DNA from: Rehmannia glutinosa
Taxonomy: Eukaryota; Streptophyta; Magnoliopsida; Lamiales; Orobanchaceae
Direction: 5' to 3'
NCBI GenBank assembly: GCA_016081115.2
Contig: CM071930.1
Location: forward strand, 25,311,641-25,375,640
Length of the DNA stretch: 64,000 nt
This document shows positions 45,974 through 56,666 of this stretch, piece by piece (the stretch's first letter is position 1; each line of letters opens with the position of its first letter). The notes beneath the pieces were generated by a model, which saw only the letters and a list, made by a program, of their open reading frames with translations, did not search any database and was not told the DNA's origin. The position numbers and the translations under genes are program-made.

Positions 45974-48090
45974 ATGTCCAAGACTTTGCAAGCACTTTCG
46001 AAGATCATTCTCTTGCTCGATACTGCTGAGAATGAATCACTTATGGCATCAAGTTACTCGTTCACCTCAAGCATGCAAACCATCATGGTTATAAATACCA
46101 CAACTCTAAAGGAGAAAATCACAAGTTTGACAAGGAATATCGAAGGACTCATCAAGCATATCTAAGAGCAAGACTAAGTTGATTCAAGTCGCGTGATGCA
46201 CAAACAAGTCGAGGCTCCAGATGATGCTGAAACGTCCACAATGCATTAACCAAGTGAAAATGAGAAGTCTCCAACTAAGGAGTTGCAAGTCTTGTCTGAC
46301 GGGATAATCTCAATTGACCAACTGAAGAGTTCAACATGGGGACTATCAAAGATAAGTATGATGGAAGCTCCAAGTTTTCTTTGACTTTAAGCCATACACT
46401 AACGGCTCGTTTGCTAAAATGGATGGGATTAGATAAGCTTTTAGGATTGGAAATGATTATATTGTCCATTGGATTATTTAATATGGTGTAATATTGTGAT
46501 TAGGATTTGTGATTAGTAATTATATTTTTTTTATAATGAGTAAGAATTTTCTGTTTTGCATTACTGATTGTGTGAGATTATTTTGTCAAATGACAAATTT
46601 GCCCTTATATTATTTTTATTCATATACAACCATTGGCAGCAGAAAACACCAAAGTCTGTAAAGATTCCTTTCTCCCGTAGTTGAGTCGATCGGCCAACTC
46701 TTTTGAAGAAAGACGATCGTTCGTGTTGCTCTTGGTGGCTGGTGAAAGAATAATTTAATAGATACATTACGTGCAGGTTTTTCCTACAAAAGAAGCTCCT
46801 TCAATATTTGGCAGTGGCCCATGAGAGATTTCAAAAAATACAGAAAAAAGGAGAAAAAATTAAGAATAGTAAAAGGATGTTACCAAAGAATCAAATGCCA
46901 GAAATTATTTCAACATATGTATGAAAACTAACCTATTTCACAAGGTGACGGAAGTCCGATTTCTTGTGCCCAAGATCTAATATAGAAGAAACAATTTCAA
47001 ATCAAAGATGTATGTATGGTATTTTCTTAGAACTTGAAATAACAGTATGCCTAAATAATTCACGAAAATTTTCCATGAATGCCAGAAGGAAAATCGAATT
47101 TACTCAAAAACATTTCAGAGAAAGAGTGAGTACCCTTTTTTTGTCGCTCGTATTGTGAATTAGCCTAGGGTTTCAGATGATGTTTCAGCAATGGGATTTA
47201 ATCCATACCCATTGTAATTTTGGAGACTACCAAGGACAGATTCGTAAAAAATAGTGTAAGTTTAGGGGCAACTCTAACATTACAATGCACAAGATAAGTC
47301 AGATACAACTCTAACATTACAATGCACAAGATAAGTCAGTACTAAGTTATCACACCAGCAAGCTGTGATTATTAATCACTTGAAATTAGGATTCAATACC
47401 GGACCGGACAATTCATAACGGGCGTTAAGCAAAGTTGGCAAACAAAAGATTGGGCCTGATTATCCACCTTATCAGCCCTTATTAGATTTAGCAAACGAGC
47501 CGTAAGAGAATTGACAACTTGAAAATGCATATTTGTTATCAGCCCCCGAAGTTCCTATAATTTGATGGCAAGGGCAATCCAAAACAACATGCAACTCACT
47601 TTATTAAAACATGCAATGATGTTAGGACTTATATATGGAGATCATTTAGTGAAGCAATTCACCCGATCCTTGAAGGAAAACACGTTCGATTGGTATACTG
47701 ACTTGGGTGGAATATCAGTTGATAGTTGAGAAAAATTGGAACAAGAGTTTCTTAACCGATTCTATAGCACACGGTGAACTGTTATCATGATTGAACTCAC
47801 AAAATCACGTCAGTGGAATGAAGAGTTTGTCATTGGCTACATCAATTGTTGGGGAAACCTAAGCCTCAACTGTAAAGATCAACTGTCAGAATCTTCTGCA
47901 ACTAAGATGCATATCCAAGGAATGAATTGAGGTCTATACTACATACTTCAAGGAATCAAACCAAAAACCTTTGAAGTATTAACAACTCATGCACGTGCCA
48001 TCAAGATAAGCATGAACATCGATGAACAAGAACACCCAAGTGATATTGACGGCGATGAAGACGAAGAAGGTGAGCACAAGGGCAAATAAA
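45974..48090 (+). pseudogene. Gypsy gag remnant of E6, split by the Harbinger-like element
   Basis: The first part (45974-46402) reads MSKTLQALSKIILLLDTAEN, then ITSLTRNIEGLIKHI. The second part (47506-48090) has the Retrotrans_gag core in broken frames. The readable words correspond to 'F.GKGNP..H..HF', 'F..SLKENTFDWYTDL', 'LEQEFLNRFYS', 'VSMIELT.SRQWNEE' and 'NCKDQLSE', with stops between. No zinc knuckle or pol follows. Gag would form the capsid of an element depending on another element's enzymes. Confidence 0.75.
46403..47502. mobile_element. PIF/Harbinger-like DNA element (1.1 kb) inside the E6 gag
   Basis: Terminal inverted repeats CGGCTCGTTTGCTAAA match perfectly for 16 bases at both ends. 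TAA flanks both sides (46400-46402, 47503-47505), as expected of the PIF/Harbinger superfamily. Joining the flanks restores the gag text. No transposase motif is recognisable in the short frames inside, so it is non-autonomous. Confidence 0.82.
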
Positions 48091-48117
48091 GTTAACTCTT
48101 AAAAAAATGTGACAAAT

Positions 48118-48398
48118 AAAGCTCATTGACAAGAGCTAAAACTGTCAGTAAAGCATCTTAATATGAGCATAAACTGTCAACAAGCCTCCTTGATATGAGC
48201 ACAAACTATCAATAACGCTTCTTGATACGAGCATAAACTATCAGTAATGCTCCTTGGTATGAGTATAAATTATCAATAATACTCATTGACAAGAGTATAA
48301 AGGATCTACAAATTAAATACAAATGAAGACTCATTGATACTAGTTTAAACTATCAACAAATTTCAAATCCAAATAAAGACTCTTTGATACGAGTTTAG
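48118..48398 (+). repeat. Tandem array of inverted-repeat units in E6, left part
   Basis: Seven or eight units of about 35-50 bp with the core TTGATA..TATCAA around 'TGAGTATAAAC'. One unit reads TGACA/TGTCA in place of TGATA/TATCA, a paired change. The array is interrupted by E7 and continues at 54072-54205. Confidence 0.7.
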
Positions 48399-48403
48399 AC
48401 TAT

Positions 48404-49086
48404 TGGTCGATGCTGGAATATCTGCCGCCCAATAATACCATGCTCTACCACGCGACTGACCTAAGAACCTACAACACCACCGTTAGAAGGGGGCCGGAAG
48501 AGTTTTCCGGCGTACCCACTCCGACGCTCAAGTCAGTATCGTTTCAGAGAGAAGAAAATATCAAAATAGCAAAGTATTGAAAAATGTATTCAGAGTCTCT
48601 CTAGAGGCGTACCTTTTCGTGTCCTATTTATAGGTTTGGTGATTAGGGTTGCGTGGTTGTCAAGCCAAGCTAAAACCCTAGCTAAACACATGGGCTTAGG
48701 CTAAATATTCGTTTTGGGCCACGCACCTCCCAAGCCCAATAGCTCGGGGGCCCATAAGTTTACTCAATTTAAGGGCCCAACCCACTTAGGTCGGTAGGCC
48801 CTTAAGTTTGTCCCTTGACTGGGGCCCAACCTATTCACGTCGGCCCATTAGGCCCAGAGCTCGGGCTTTGCCAACTCATCAACTCCAGCCCAATCGTGGG
48901 CCTTACTCAGAGTCCAAGCCTTTATCTCCAGAGGTCGGCCTAATCCCTTTGGCCAATATAATTGGTCCAACCCTAGAGCTCGGGACTAACCTTCCAGGTT
49001 GGGCCTTGTCAGCTTGGACTTTCATTATGAGCCCAAATCTTTCACCAAGCCCATATAAACAGGTCGGTCCAAATGGGTCCCCATCA
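48404..49086 (-). repeat. 3' LTR of E7 (683 bp)
   Basis: Starts TGGTCGATGCTGG and ends CCCCATCA. It is nearly identical to the right LTR, which has about 20 extra bases near 53902-53922. The polypurine tract lies just inside (ACTGGGGGGAT on the - strand). Confidence 0.9.
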
Positions 49087-49098
49087 ATCAATCCCCCC

Positions 49099-49730
49099 AG
49101 TTATGTTTGGAGAGAAATTCTTTCAACTCAAAACATAATTAATTATTGAGTTAATTCAACCGACTTGGATATTCGATCCCGAACTCGCCTTGGTTATCTT
49201 CTACAGGCTGACCTCCTAATGAGCTCCGAGCAGCATTACACACTTGGTTCATCTCCTCGGTCAACGTGTTCCAAGTACAACCAATGTCCTTAGTCAACAT
49301 GCCTTAAAATTGAACCAGCCCCTCATAGGTCCATGCATGAAAGTCTCCTCGGTCAAACCACCTTTGCCATAAGGTTTTCTTAAATTAATGGGAAATGTCT
49401 CATTGGTCCTTGTACCTAGCGTGAACTAGAGCACCCAAAAAATGATGAACCTTCACCTTGGTCCGCGCGTAAGCATTAAGTGACTTCCACTTCGGTCAAA
49501 CCGCACGACATCGGTCCACTCACGACCTCATTTGAATCAATGTTAAAATTTCCTGTTATCTTCTCTAAGAATTTAGTCCTTCAATACTTTGTGCATATTT
49601 CATTCACGCCTAACGTACTTCGGATTTTTAGCTTGTGCACTGTCGAACTTCGGGACCGAGCTCTCAACTTCTTTTTCGTTTTTTTTTTTTGAACAAGCTC
49701 GAACTTTGTTTGCCCCCTGGGCCATCGCGC
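49099..49730 (-). other. Unique 3' region of E7 between the LTR and the tandem array
   Basis: About 600 bp without a readable protein. It contains a short recurring word (CTCGGTCAA, CTTGGTCC) several times and a T-run at 49680-49691. Nothing else recognised. Confidence 0.45.
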
Positions 49731-52010
49731 CCGAGGTATTTGGAGTTTTGGTTCGAGTCGAACTCCAAACACTTAATCATACTTTTTTTTGAAGACAAGC
49801 TTTCCCGAGGTGTTTGGAGTGTTGCCCCTGGCCGAGCTCCAAACACGGTCAAATTTTCATTCGAGGGCAAGCCTCTAAGCTTTCTCAAGGTGTTTGGAGC
49901 ATTGGCTTTGGAGGCCGAGCTCCAAACACTTGATCAAAAAATTTCATTCGAGGGCAAGCCTCCGGGCTTTCCCGAGGTGTTTGGAGTGTTGGCTCGAGCC
50001 GAGCTCCAAACACTTGATCAAAAAAATTCATTCTAGGGCAAGCCTCCAGGATTCCTAAGGTGTTTGGAGTGTTAGCTCGAGCCGAGCTCCAAACCCTTGA
50101 TCAAAAAAAATTCATTCAAGGGCCAGCCTCCAAGCTTTCCCGAGGAGTTTGGAGCGTTGGCTCGAGCTGAGCTCCAAACACTTGATCAAAAATATTTCAT
50201 TCGAGGGCAAGCCTCCAGGCTTTCCCGAGGTGTTTGGAGTGTTGGCTCGAGCCGAGCTCCAAACACGATCAAAAAATTTCATTCGAAGGCAAACCTCCAG
50301 GATTGCCCGAGGTGTTTGGAGTGTTGGCTCGAGCCGAGCTCCAAACACTTGATCAAAAATTTTCATTCGAGAGCAAGCCTCCAGGCTTTCCCGAGGTGTT
50401 TGGAGTGTTGGCTCGAGCCGAGCTCCAAACACGATCAAAAAATTTCATTCGAGGGCAAGCCTCCAGAATTCCCGAGGTGTTTGGAGTATTGGCTCGAGTC
50501 GAGCTCCAAACACTTGATCAAAAAATTTCATTCGAGGGCAAGCCTCCAGGATTCCTGAGGTGTTTGGAGTGTTAGCTCGAGCCGAGCTCCAAACCCTTGA
50601 TCAAAAATATTCATTCGAGGGCAAGCCTCCAGGCTTCCCGAGGTGTTTGGAGTGTTGGCTCGAGCCGAGCTCCAAACACTTGATCAAAAAATTTCATTCG
50701 AGTGTAAGCCTCCAGGCTTTCCCGAGGTGTTTGGAGTGTTGGCTCGAGCAGAGCTCCAAACACGATCAAAAAATTTCATTCGAGGGCAAGCCTCCAGGAT
50801 TCCCGAGGTGTTTGGAGTGTTGGCTCGAGTCAAGCTCCAAACACTTGATCAAAATATTTCATTCGAGGGCAAGCCTCCAGGCTTTCCCGAGGTGTTTGGA
50901 GTGTTGACTCGAGCAGAGCTCCAAACACGATCAAAAAAATTCATTCGAGGGCAAGCCTCCAGGCTTTCCCGAGGTGTTTGGAGTGTTGGCTCGAGCCGAG
51001 CTCCAAACACTTGATCAAAAAATTTCATTCAAGGGCAAGCCTCCAAGCTTCCCGAGGTGTTTGGAGTGTTGGCTCGAGCCAAGCTCCAAACACTTGATCA
51101 AAAAATTTCATTCGAGGGCAAACCTCCAGGCTTTCCCGAGGTGTTTGGAGTGTTGGCTCGAGCCGAGCTCCAAACACTTGATCAAAAATTTCATTCGAGG
51201 GTAAGCCTCCAGGCTTTCCCGAGGTGTTTGGAGTGTTGGCTCGAGCAGAGCTCCAAACACGATCAAAAAATTTCATTCGAGGGCAAGCCTCCAGGATTCC
51301 CGAGGTGTTTGGAGTGTTGGCTCGAGTCAAGCTCCAAACACTTGATCAAAATATTTCATTCGAGGGCAAGCCTCCAGGCTTTCCCGAGGTGTTTGGAGTG
51401 TTGACTCGAGCAGAGCTCCAAACACGATCAAAAACATTCATTCGAGGGCAAGCCTCCAGGCTTTCCCGAGGTGTTTGGAGTGTTGGCTCGAGCCGAACTC
51501 CAAACGCTTGATCGAAATTTTCATTTGAGGACAAGCTTCCAAGCTCGAGCTTGACTTGCCCTCTGGGCCAATTGCGCCGAGGTGTTTGGAGTTTTAGCTC
51601 GAGCCGAGCTCCAAACACTTAATCAAATTTTCCATTCGAGGACAAGTTTCCAAGCTCGAGCTTGACCTGTCCTCTGGGCCATCGCGCCCTTGGTGTTTGG
51701 AGTTTTGGCTCGAGCCGAGCTCCAAACACGATCAAATTTTCATTCGAGGACAAGCTTCCAAGCTTGAGCTTGACTTGCCCTCTGGGTCATCGCGCCTGAG
51801 GTGTTTGGAGTGTTGGCTCGAGCCGAGCTCCAAACGCTTAATCGAAAAATTTCATTTGAGGACAAGCTTCCAAGCTCGAGCTTGACTTGCCCCCTGGGCC
51901 ATCGCGCCTGAGGTGTTTGGAGTTTTGGCTCGAGCCGAGCTCCAAACAATTCATCACAAAATTTTCATTCGAGGGCAAGCTTCCAAGCTCGAGCTTGTCT
52001 TGCCCCCTAA
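49731..52010. repeat. Array of about 26 units of ~83-112 bp with palindromic arms (E7)
   Basis: Each unit has GTGTTTGGAG, a centre GGCTCGAGCC, then CTCCAAACAC, followed by a spacer 'TTGATCAAAAAATTTCATTC' and 'GAGGGCAAGCCTCC'. The two outer arms are exact inverted repeats in most units. Central units are 81-86 bp. Units at both ends of the array are longer (about 110 bp) because they retain 'TTGCCC(C/T)CTGGGCC.TCGCGCC'. The unit length is not a multiple of three, so the long open frames across it are by-products. Confidence 0.92.
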
Positions 52011-52256
52011 TATTGTGTGCCCTTCCGGAGGTTTGAAGAGAATTTCACGTAATATTTTAGAAGAAAATTTGCTTCATTGATGGTTATTTCATTACATAAA
52101 TTTTTGGTCACCTTAGGTCAGAATGACGATTAATATCCCTGAAAACATCCCCCTTATGGAGCCACTAGGGGTGTGAACTTCTCGTACCACGACCTTCAAC
52201 CCATCAACTCAGGCTTAGGGATGTTAGGCTTCTTACTTGGGACCTTCTCATCTCGA

Positions 52257-53311
52257 TCATCTTTCCGCTCCTTCCTCACGCTTCATCCTTTTGGCCTCTT
52301 CCAGTTTAATGTACTTCTCAGCTTTAGCCAAGAGTTCATCGAATGTGCACGCTGGTTCTATCACTAGGGACTCAAAGAAATCCCCATCCTTCAAACCCTG
52401 AGCTAAGGCGTTGGCTAATATGTCCTGAGTCGCCGAGGGAACCTCTAGCTTCGCCTTCGTGAACCGTTGAATATAGCTCCTCAGCCCCTCATTGTTATTT
52501 TGTTTGATGCTGAACAACGTTAACGGATTTTTTTGACACCTTCTACATCTAGTGAATTGATGCAAGAACATTGAGCTGAACTCATCAAAACTCTTAATAG
52601 AATTTGGCGATAGCTGACTAAACCACTGTTGTGCCGACTTAGTCAGGGTGGTTGGGAACACCCGACACATTACCCCATCGGAACACTTGTGGAGCATCGC
52701 AGCAATCTCAAAGCGACACAGGTGATCCCAAGGGTCTGTAGTGCCATCATACTCAAAACTCAAGGCCCGATACGAGGAGGGGAGTTCATCAGCCATAATC
52801 TCCTCTGAGAAACGAGCACCCCTCCTCGATCGGCCCAAGCCACTTCCAGATACCTTCTTCTTCAGTTCTCTCACCTCCTTATGCAGATCATCCATCTTCT
52901 CACTCCAATCCGGATCAGTCTCCGTGGCCGTCTGAGTAAAGGTCGCGGAGGCAGTCTCCTCCTCCAATATCGGCGGTCTCCGCCCCCGCTCTCCTCCAAC
53001 CGAGGGAGGTCGCATCTCCTGCCCCGCCCAGTTTGCGCCGTCGCTGCAGGCTGGACAAATTCTCTCATCCGGCTACTCACGGCCTCTTCCACATCGGCCT
53101 TAATGTAGGAAGCCATATGTTGGAAGAAACCAGGTCCTAAACCATTCACTCCCATCACGGGATCAGCAACTCCGGCCACCCCTTGCGGAGGGCAACCAAC
53201 TCCTGAACCAGGTGCAAGCGGCGGGCGTCCGCGCTCCCCAGTCACCACTTTCGGCGTCTCAATCAGAACCTCAACCAGGTCATTCTCCAAATTCCGTCGT
53301 ACATCCTCCAT
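52257..53311 (-). pseudogene. Gag of E7 (Retrotrans_gag), one frameshift
   Basis: The N-terminal frame 53311-53020 (MEDVRRNLENDLVEVLIETP, GFFQHMASYIKADVEEAVSSRM) and the C-terminal frame 53015-52257 together give about 350 residues. The second frame has the Gypsy gag core: LSFEYDGTTDPWDHLCRFEI, CRVFPTTLTKSAQQWFSQL, FLHQFTRCRRCQKNPLTLF, LRSYIQRFTKAKLEV. A short coiled coil (MDDLHKEVRELKKKV) lies just before it. The frame change lies near 53020-53040 in a GC-rich stretch. No zinc knuckle is seen. Apart from this frameshift the gag is open, the best preserved gag in the window. Confidence 0.88.
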
Positions 53312-53344
53312 AGCTACCTTAAACTCACGTCTTAAAACTCAAAG

Positions 53345-53362
53345 TTCCCACAGACGGCGCCA
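53345..53362 (-). other. Primer-binding site of E7
   Basis: On the - strand TGGCGCCGTCTGTGGGAA follows the 5' LTR end by two bases. This is a common plant Gypsy primer site that differs from the iMet site of G1 and the Copia elements. Confidence 0.8.
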
Positions 53363-53364
53363 AT

Positions 53365-54066
53365 TGGTCGGTGCTGGAATATCTGCCGCCCAATAATACC
53401 TCGCTCTGCCACGCGCCTGACCTAAGAACCTGCAACACCACCGTTAGAAGGGGGCCGGAAGGATTTTCCAGCGTACCCACTCCGACGCTCAAGTCAGTAT
53501 CGTTTCATAGAGAAGAAAATATCAAAATAGCAAAGTATTGAAAAGTGTATTCAGAGTCTCTCTAGAGGCGTACCTTTTCGTGCCCTATTTATAGGTTTGG
53601 TGATTAGGGTTGCGTGGTTGTCAAGCCAAGCTAAAACCCTAGCTAAACACATGGGCTTAGGCTAAATATTCGTTTTGGGCCGCGCACCTCCCATGCCCAA
53701 TAGCTCGGGGGCCCATAAGTTTACTCAATTTAAGGGCCCAACCCGCTTAAGTCGGTAGGCCCTTAAGTTTGTCCCTTGACTGGGGACCAACCTATTCACG
53801 TCGGCCCATTGGGCCCAGAGCTCGGGCTTTGCCAACTCATCAACTCCAGCCCAATCGTGGGCCTTACTCAGAGTCCAAGCCTTTATCTCCAGAGGTCGGC
53901 CTATACCTGAGAGGTCGGCCCAATCCCTTTGGCCAATATAATTGGTCCAACCCTAGAGCTCGGGACTAACCTTCCAGGTTGGGCCTTGTCAGCTTGGACT
54001 TTCATTATGAGCCCAAATCTTTCACCAAGCCCATATAAACAGGTCGGTCCAAATGGGTCCCCATCA
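53365..54066 (-). repeat. 5' LTR of E7 (702 bp)
   Basis: Starts TGGTCGGTGCTGG and ends CCCCATCA directly before TSD ACTAT. Similarity to the left LTR is high, with only scattered single-base differences by eye, so E7 is younger than its host E6. Confidence 0.9.
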
Positions 54067-54071
54067 ACTAT

Positions 54072-54205
54072 CAACAAATCTAAATTCAAATATAGACTTT
54101 TTGATATGAGTATAAACTATCAACAAATTCAAGAACTCTCTGATATGAATATAAAGTATCTACACATTCAAGAACTCCTTGATATGAGTGTAAACTATCT
54201 ATATG
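54072..54205 (+). repeat. Tandem array of inverted-repeat units in E6, right part
   Basis: Three more units, for example TTGATA/TATCAA near 54102-54122, continue the array cut by E7. One unit has lost pairing (GATATGAATATAAAGTATCT). Confidence 0.65.
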
Positions 54206-54286
54206 CTTCAAATTGATCCAAAGTTAAATGATTTCGCGATTTATTCACTCCAAGACATGTTGTCGGTGAACAAATCGCGAGACATT

Positions 54287-54682
54287 TGTAGACACCAAAA
54301 AACAGACACACACAAATCTTAGTGGAGGAGTCTACGCAAGAGGCGGAATTCTCTCAATTCAAGAAGTCCAAATCCAAGGGAATTTACAGTGTTCAAAGTG
54401 CATTTGAAGGCATTCATTGCGGATTTGACTCACGTTATAGTGCTTAATTTGGGATCAAGCTTTCAAGCCCTCAAATTAATGTTATTATAATAAAATTCAA
54501 TATCGAAAGAGATCAAGTCGGCTATCCACATCGGAAATTTCAAATATTGTTCTTTGAAGAAGAGAATTAGAGGATACATAGAGATAATTATAACTCGCAT
54601 TTATCCCATTTGATTCATAAATATTCAATTTGTATTACTTTTTCGTGCTTGTAATTTTACAAGTATGAAATTTGTGTTTCTA
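54287..54682 (+). repeat. 3' LTR of E6 (396 bp)
   Basis: Starts TGTAGACACC and ends ..TTTCTA before TSD AGGAT. The terminal CA is lost. It pairs with 45418-45806. Confidence 0.85.
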
Positions 54683-54745
54683 AGGATTATACAACATATT
54701 ATACAAACTATTATGAATTTCATAACATATCAATACGGTTATAGT

Positions 54746-55627
54746 CAGTGTCGGTCTTGACATTTAGAGGCCCGGGGCGAAAGATAAAAATAATGCCACT
54801 TGAAATTACAACAACACAAAGAATAAAACTGCATAATGTAAACAAAAAAGTATGAAAAAATTATTTAAAAATGACTTCTTCGAGCATTTTGAGAAGCAAA
54901 TTCATATTCTCAAAACAATAAAAGCAAATTCATCAATATGTTTCATAATTAATTTGATCCAACGTGTATTTTTCAATGCATAAAATTGCTAATCCATTTA
55001 ATATTTGTTAAGATATTGTTGAACATAAGAAAGTTTTTAACAATTTAACTTGGAGAAACTTATTTTTGCGATGCCACAATTACAAGCATAGTTAACAATA
55101 TTCTATAGACAATCAAAATAGTATGATATCAATCTAAAGCATTTACAAACTCGAACATTACAAGTGTTGTCTTTTTAATAGTGTCACTTGTAATTAACCC
55201 TTTTAATTGTTGTATGGTATCATCATGAATACACATATTTAAGATTGGAATATTTTGTTAACCATGTTGCTGTCAAATAATCATGCCTAACAAAAATTCG
55301 AATAATTTTTACCCTCTTGATGCTGGTGAGTTTGTCTTTTAAATAAGCCCTAAACTTCAAACCGAAAAAAAGTTTTTGGCAGATGGATGCAGAACGACAT
55401 AAAAGACACAAGTACCGAATATGATACACAAAAGGATTGTGATTTTTATAGAATTATATTGGTTGGTCATTGTAAGTGACTAAGTGTATAAGAAAAGAAT
55501 AAAAGAAAAAATAAATGGACTGATATAGAATACACACACATATGCTAGCTCTAATGGGCCCTGAAAAATTTGGACTTTGGAGGCCCAGGGTGATCGTCTT
55601 TTGGGCCTCTCCTCAAGGCCGCCACTT
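54746..55627. mobile_element. hAT-like non-autonomous DNA element (882 bp)
   Basis: The left end CAGTGTCGGTCTTGA and the right end (reverse complement AAGTGGCGGCCTTGA) match at 12 of 15 positions. Both are followed inward by AGGCCC words. The flanks GTTATAGT (54738-54745) and GTTATAAT (55628-55635) are an 8-bp duplication with one mismatch, as expected of hAT elements. The inner sequence is AT-rich with no transposase motif that I recognise. The frame at 55223-55429 is not convincing. Confidence 0.68.
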
Positions 55628-55635
55628 GTTATAAT

Positions 55636-56547
55636 TTCGCTATGATATACTCCTTATTAACAAAAAAAAAAATTAAAGTATTTTTTTAGGTAATACAGGC
55701 TTGGCCCTGGTATGTAATTGGTAAAAAGTTGATAATGTTAATTGTTCACAAAAATGTGAATGCATGGTTACACAGGAATTAAATTGGCAAATTTCAAAAA
55801 GTCCCTTAAATAAAGAAATTATCTATTTATGCGATTAAGATATATATTTGGAGTGAGATTATGAGAAAACAAGAAAGCTAGATATTTAGCAAGAATAAGG
55901 CTATAAGCAATGAACTCGTTAAATAAGGGGAAAAAAACAATTACCGATCAAAAAAAAAAAAAGGGAAAAAAACAATTACGTAGGAGAATTGGATGGCAAG
56001 TTTTAAAAAGTTGGGATTTGGGAGATCCCAGTTTTTTCCCCTAAGATCTTATGTTAATAATCTCATTTAATTTTAAACTATTTCAATTATAAAATTGATA
56101 TTGCTAACATTTTAAAAGCTCCATCATCTTATATCATGCATCCAAATACTTCAATAAATTAGTTTTAAAATAAGATCTAACATCCTATAAAATTAAAAAA
56201 CATATTATAAAATATAGGAGCTCATAAAATCTATAAAATAAGCTTAGCCAAACATTACGTTCAGATCAATGACAATTTTAGTGAGGAAAAAAATAATATG
56301 AAAGTTAAAGAGAAGTATTTATATCAAAAGGTATTAATAAAACAAATTAATGCAACTGCTATTTACATGTCATTATATATTTATATTTTTCATAGTCCTA
56401 TACAAAATAAATTAAAATATAGAATTAAGAAATTATTACCTAAAAAGTAAAATCTAAATCCCACATTAGCCGACCTGGAATTAACATCTTTAACTTACCC
56501 TTAGGTGTGCAAAAAACAAAATACAGTCTATTTAATAGGTGGATCCA
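55636..56547 (+). other. 5' flank of the nitrate transporter gene
   Basis: AT-rich non-coding sequence. Two copies of a short A-rich direct repeat (GGGAAAAAAACAATTAC) lie near 55930-55980. No transposon ends or open frame recognised. It is the probable upstream regulatory region of the NRT2.7-like gene, but I see no motif that I can assign with confidence. Confidence 0.4.
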
Positions 56548-56556
56548 TATAAAAAT
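56548..56556 (+). promoter_or_regulatory. Candidate TATA box of the NRT2.7-like gene
   Basis: TATAAAAAT, 111 bp upstream of the ATG, would give a 5' UTR of about 80 nt. A second candidate, TATAAAA at 56629-56635, would leave almost no UTR and is less likely. Confidence 0.4.
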
Positions 56557-56666
56557 ATCATACTCTCTATTCAAACAAAAACCGAGCCCAAAAGCAAAGC
56601 CCTCTCAGCCTCACGAAATTTCTTCTTCTATAAAATTTACTGAGTATACACACTGAGATTTCAGCC

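Larger units (their letters stand above)
48404..54066 (-). mobile_element. E7: gag-only Gypsy element (TR-GAG type), 5.66 kb, TSD ACTAT
   Basis: LTRs lie at 48404-49086 and 53365-54066, with ACTAT at 48399-48403 and 54067-54071. The - strand order is primer site (53345-53362), gag, a 2.3-kb tandem array, polypurine tract (49087-49098) and 3' LTR. No protease, RT or integrase is present in the 4.3-kb interior. The layout matches terminal-repeat retrotransposons with a GAG domain. It sits inside the tandem array of E6. Confidence 0.9.
45418..54682 (+). mobile_element. E6: Gypsy-type gag-only LTR element, TSD AGGAT, host of two insertions
   Basis: LTRs 45418-45806 and 54287-54682 both start TGTAGACACC. 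AGGAT lies at 45413-45417 and 54683-54687. The segment after the left LTR (TTTTGGCATGCCCTGTGAG, about 45810) has the form of a plant Gypsy primer site. Removing the Harbinger-like element and E7 leaves about 2.5 kb with a gag remnant and a tandem array and no pol, so it was a small non-autonomous element. Confidence 0.85.

Noticed and set aside
49635..51618. Many overlapping 70-150-residue frames with repeated ECWLEPSSKHLIK-type text
   Set aside because: They arise in all three frames and on both strands from the 83-bp tandem array, whose unit is not a multiple of three. No start context or domain.
49731..52010. CRISPR-like array
   Set aside because: The repeats are about 83 bp and contiguous with no unique spacers, lie inside an LTR element and are in plant DNA.
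55223..55429. hAT transposase fragment in the 882-bp element
   Set aside because: The 68-residue frame shows no convincing match to a hAT dimerisation or catalytic motif.
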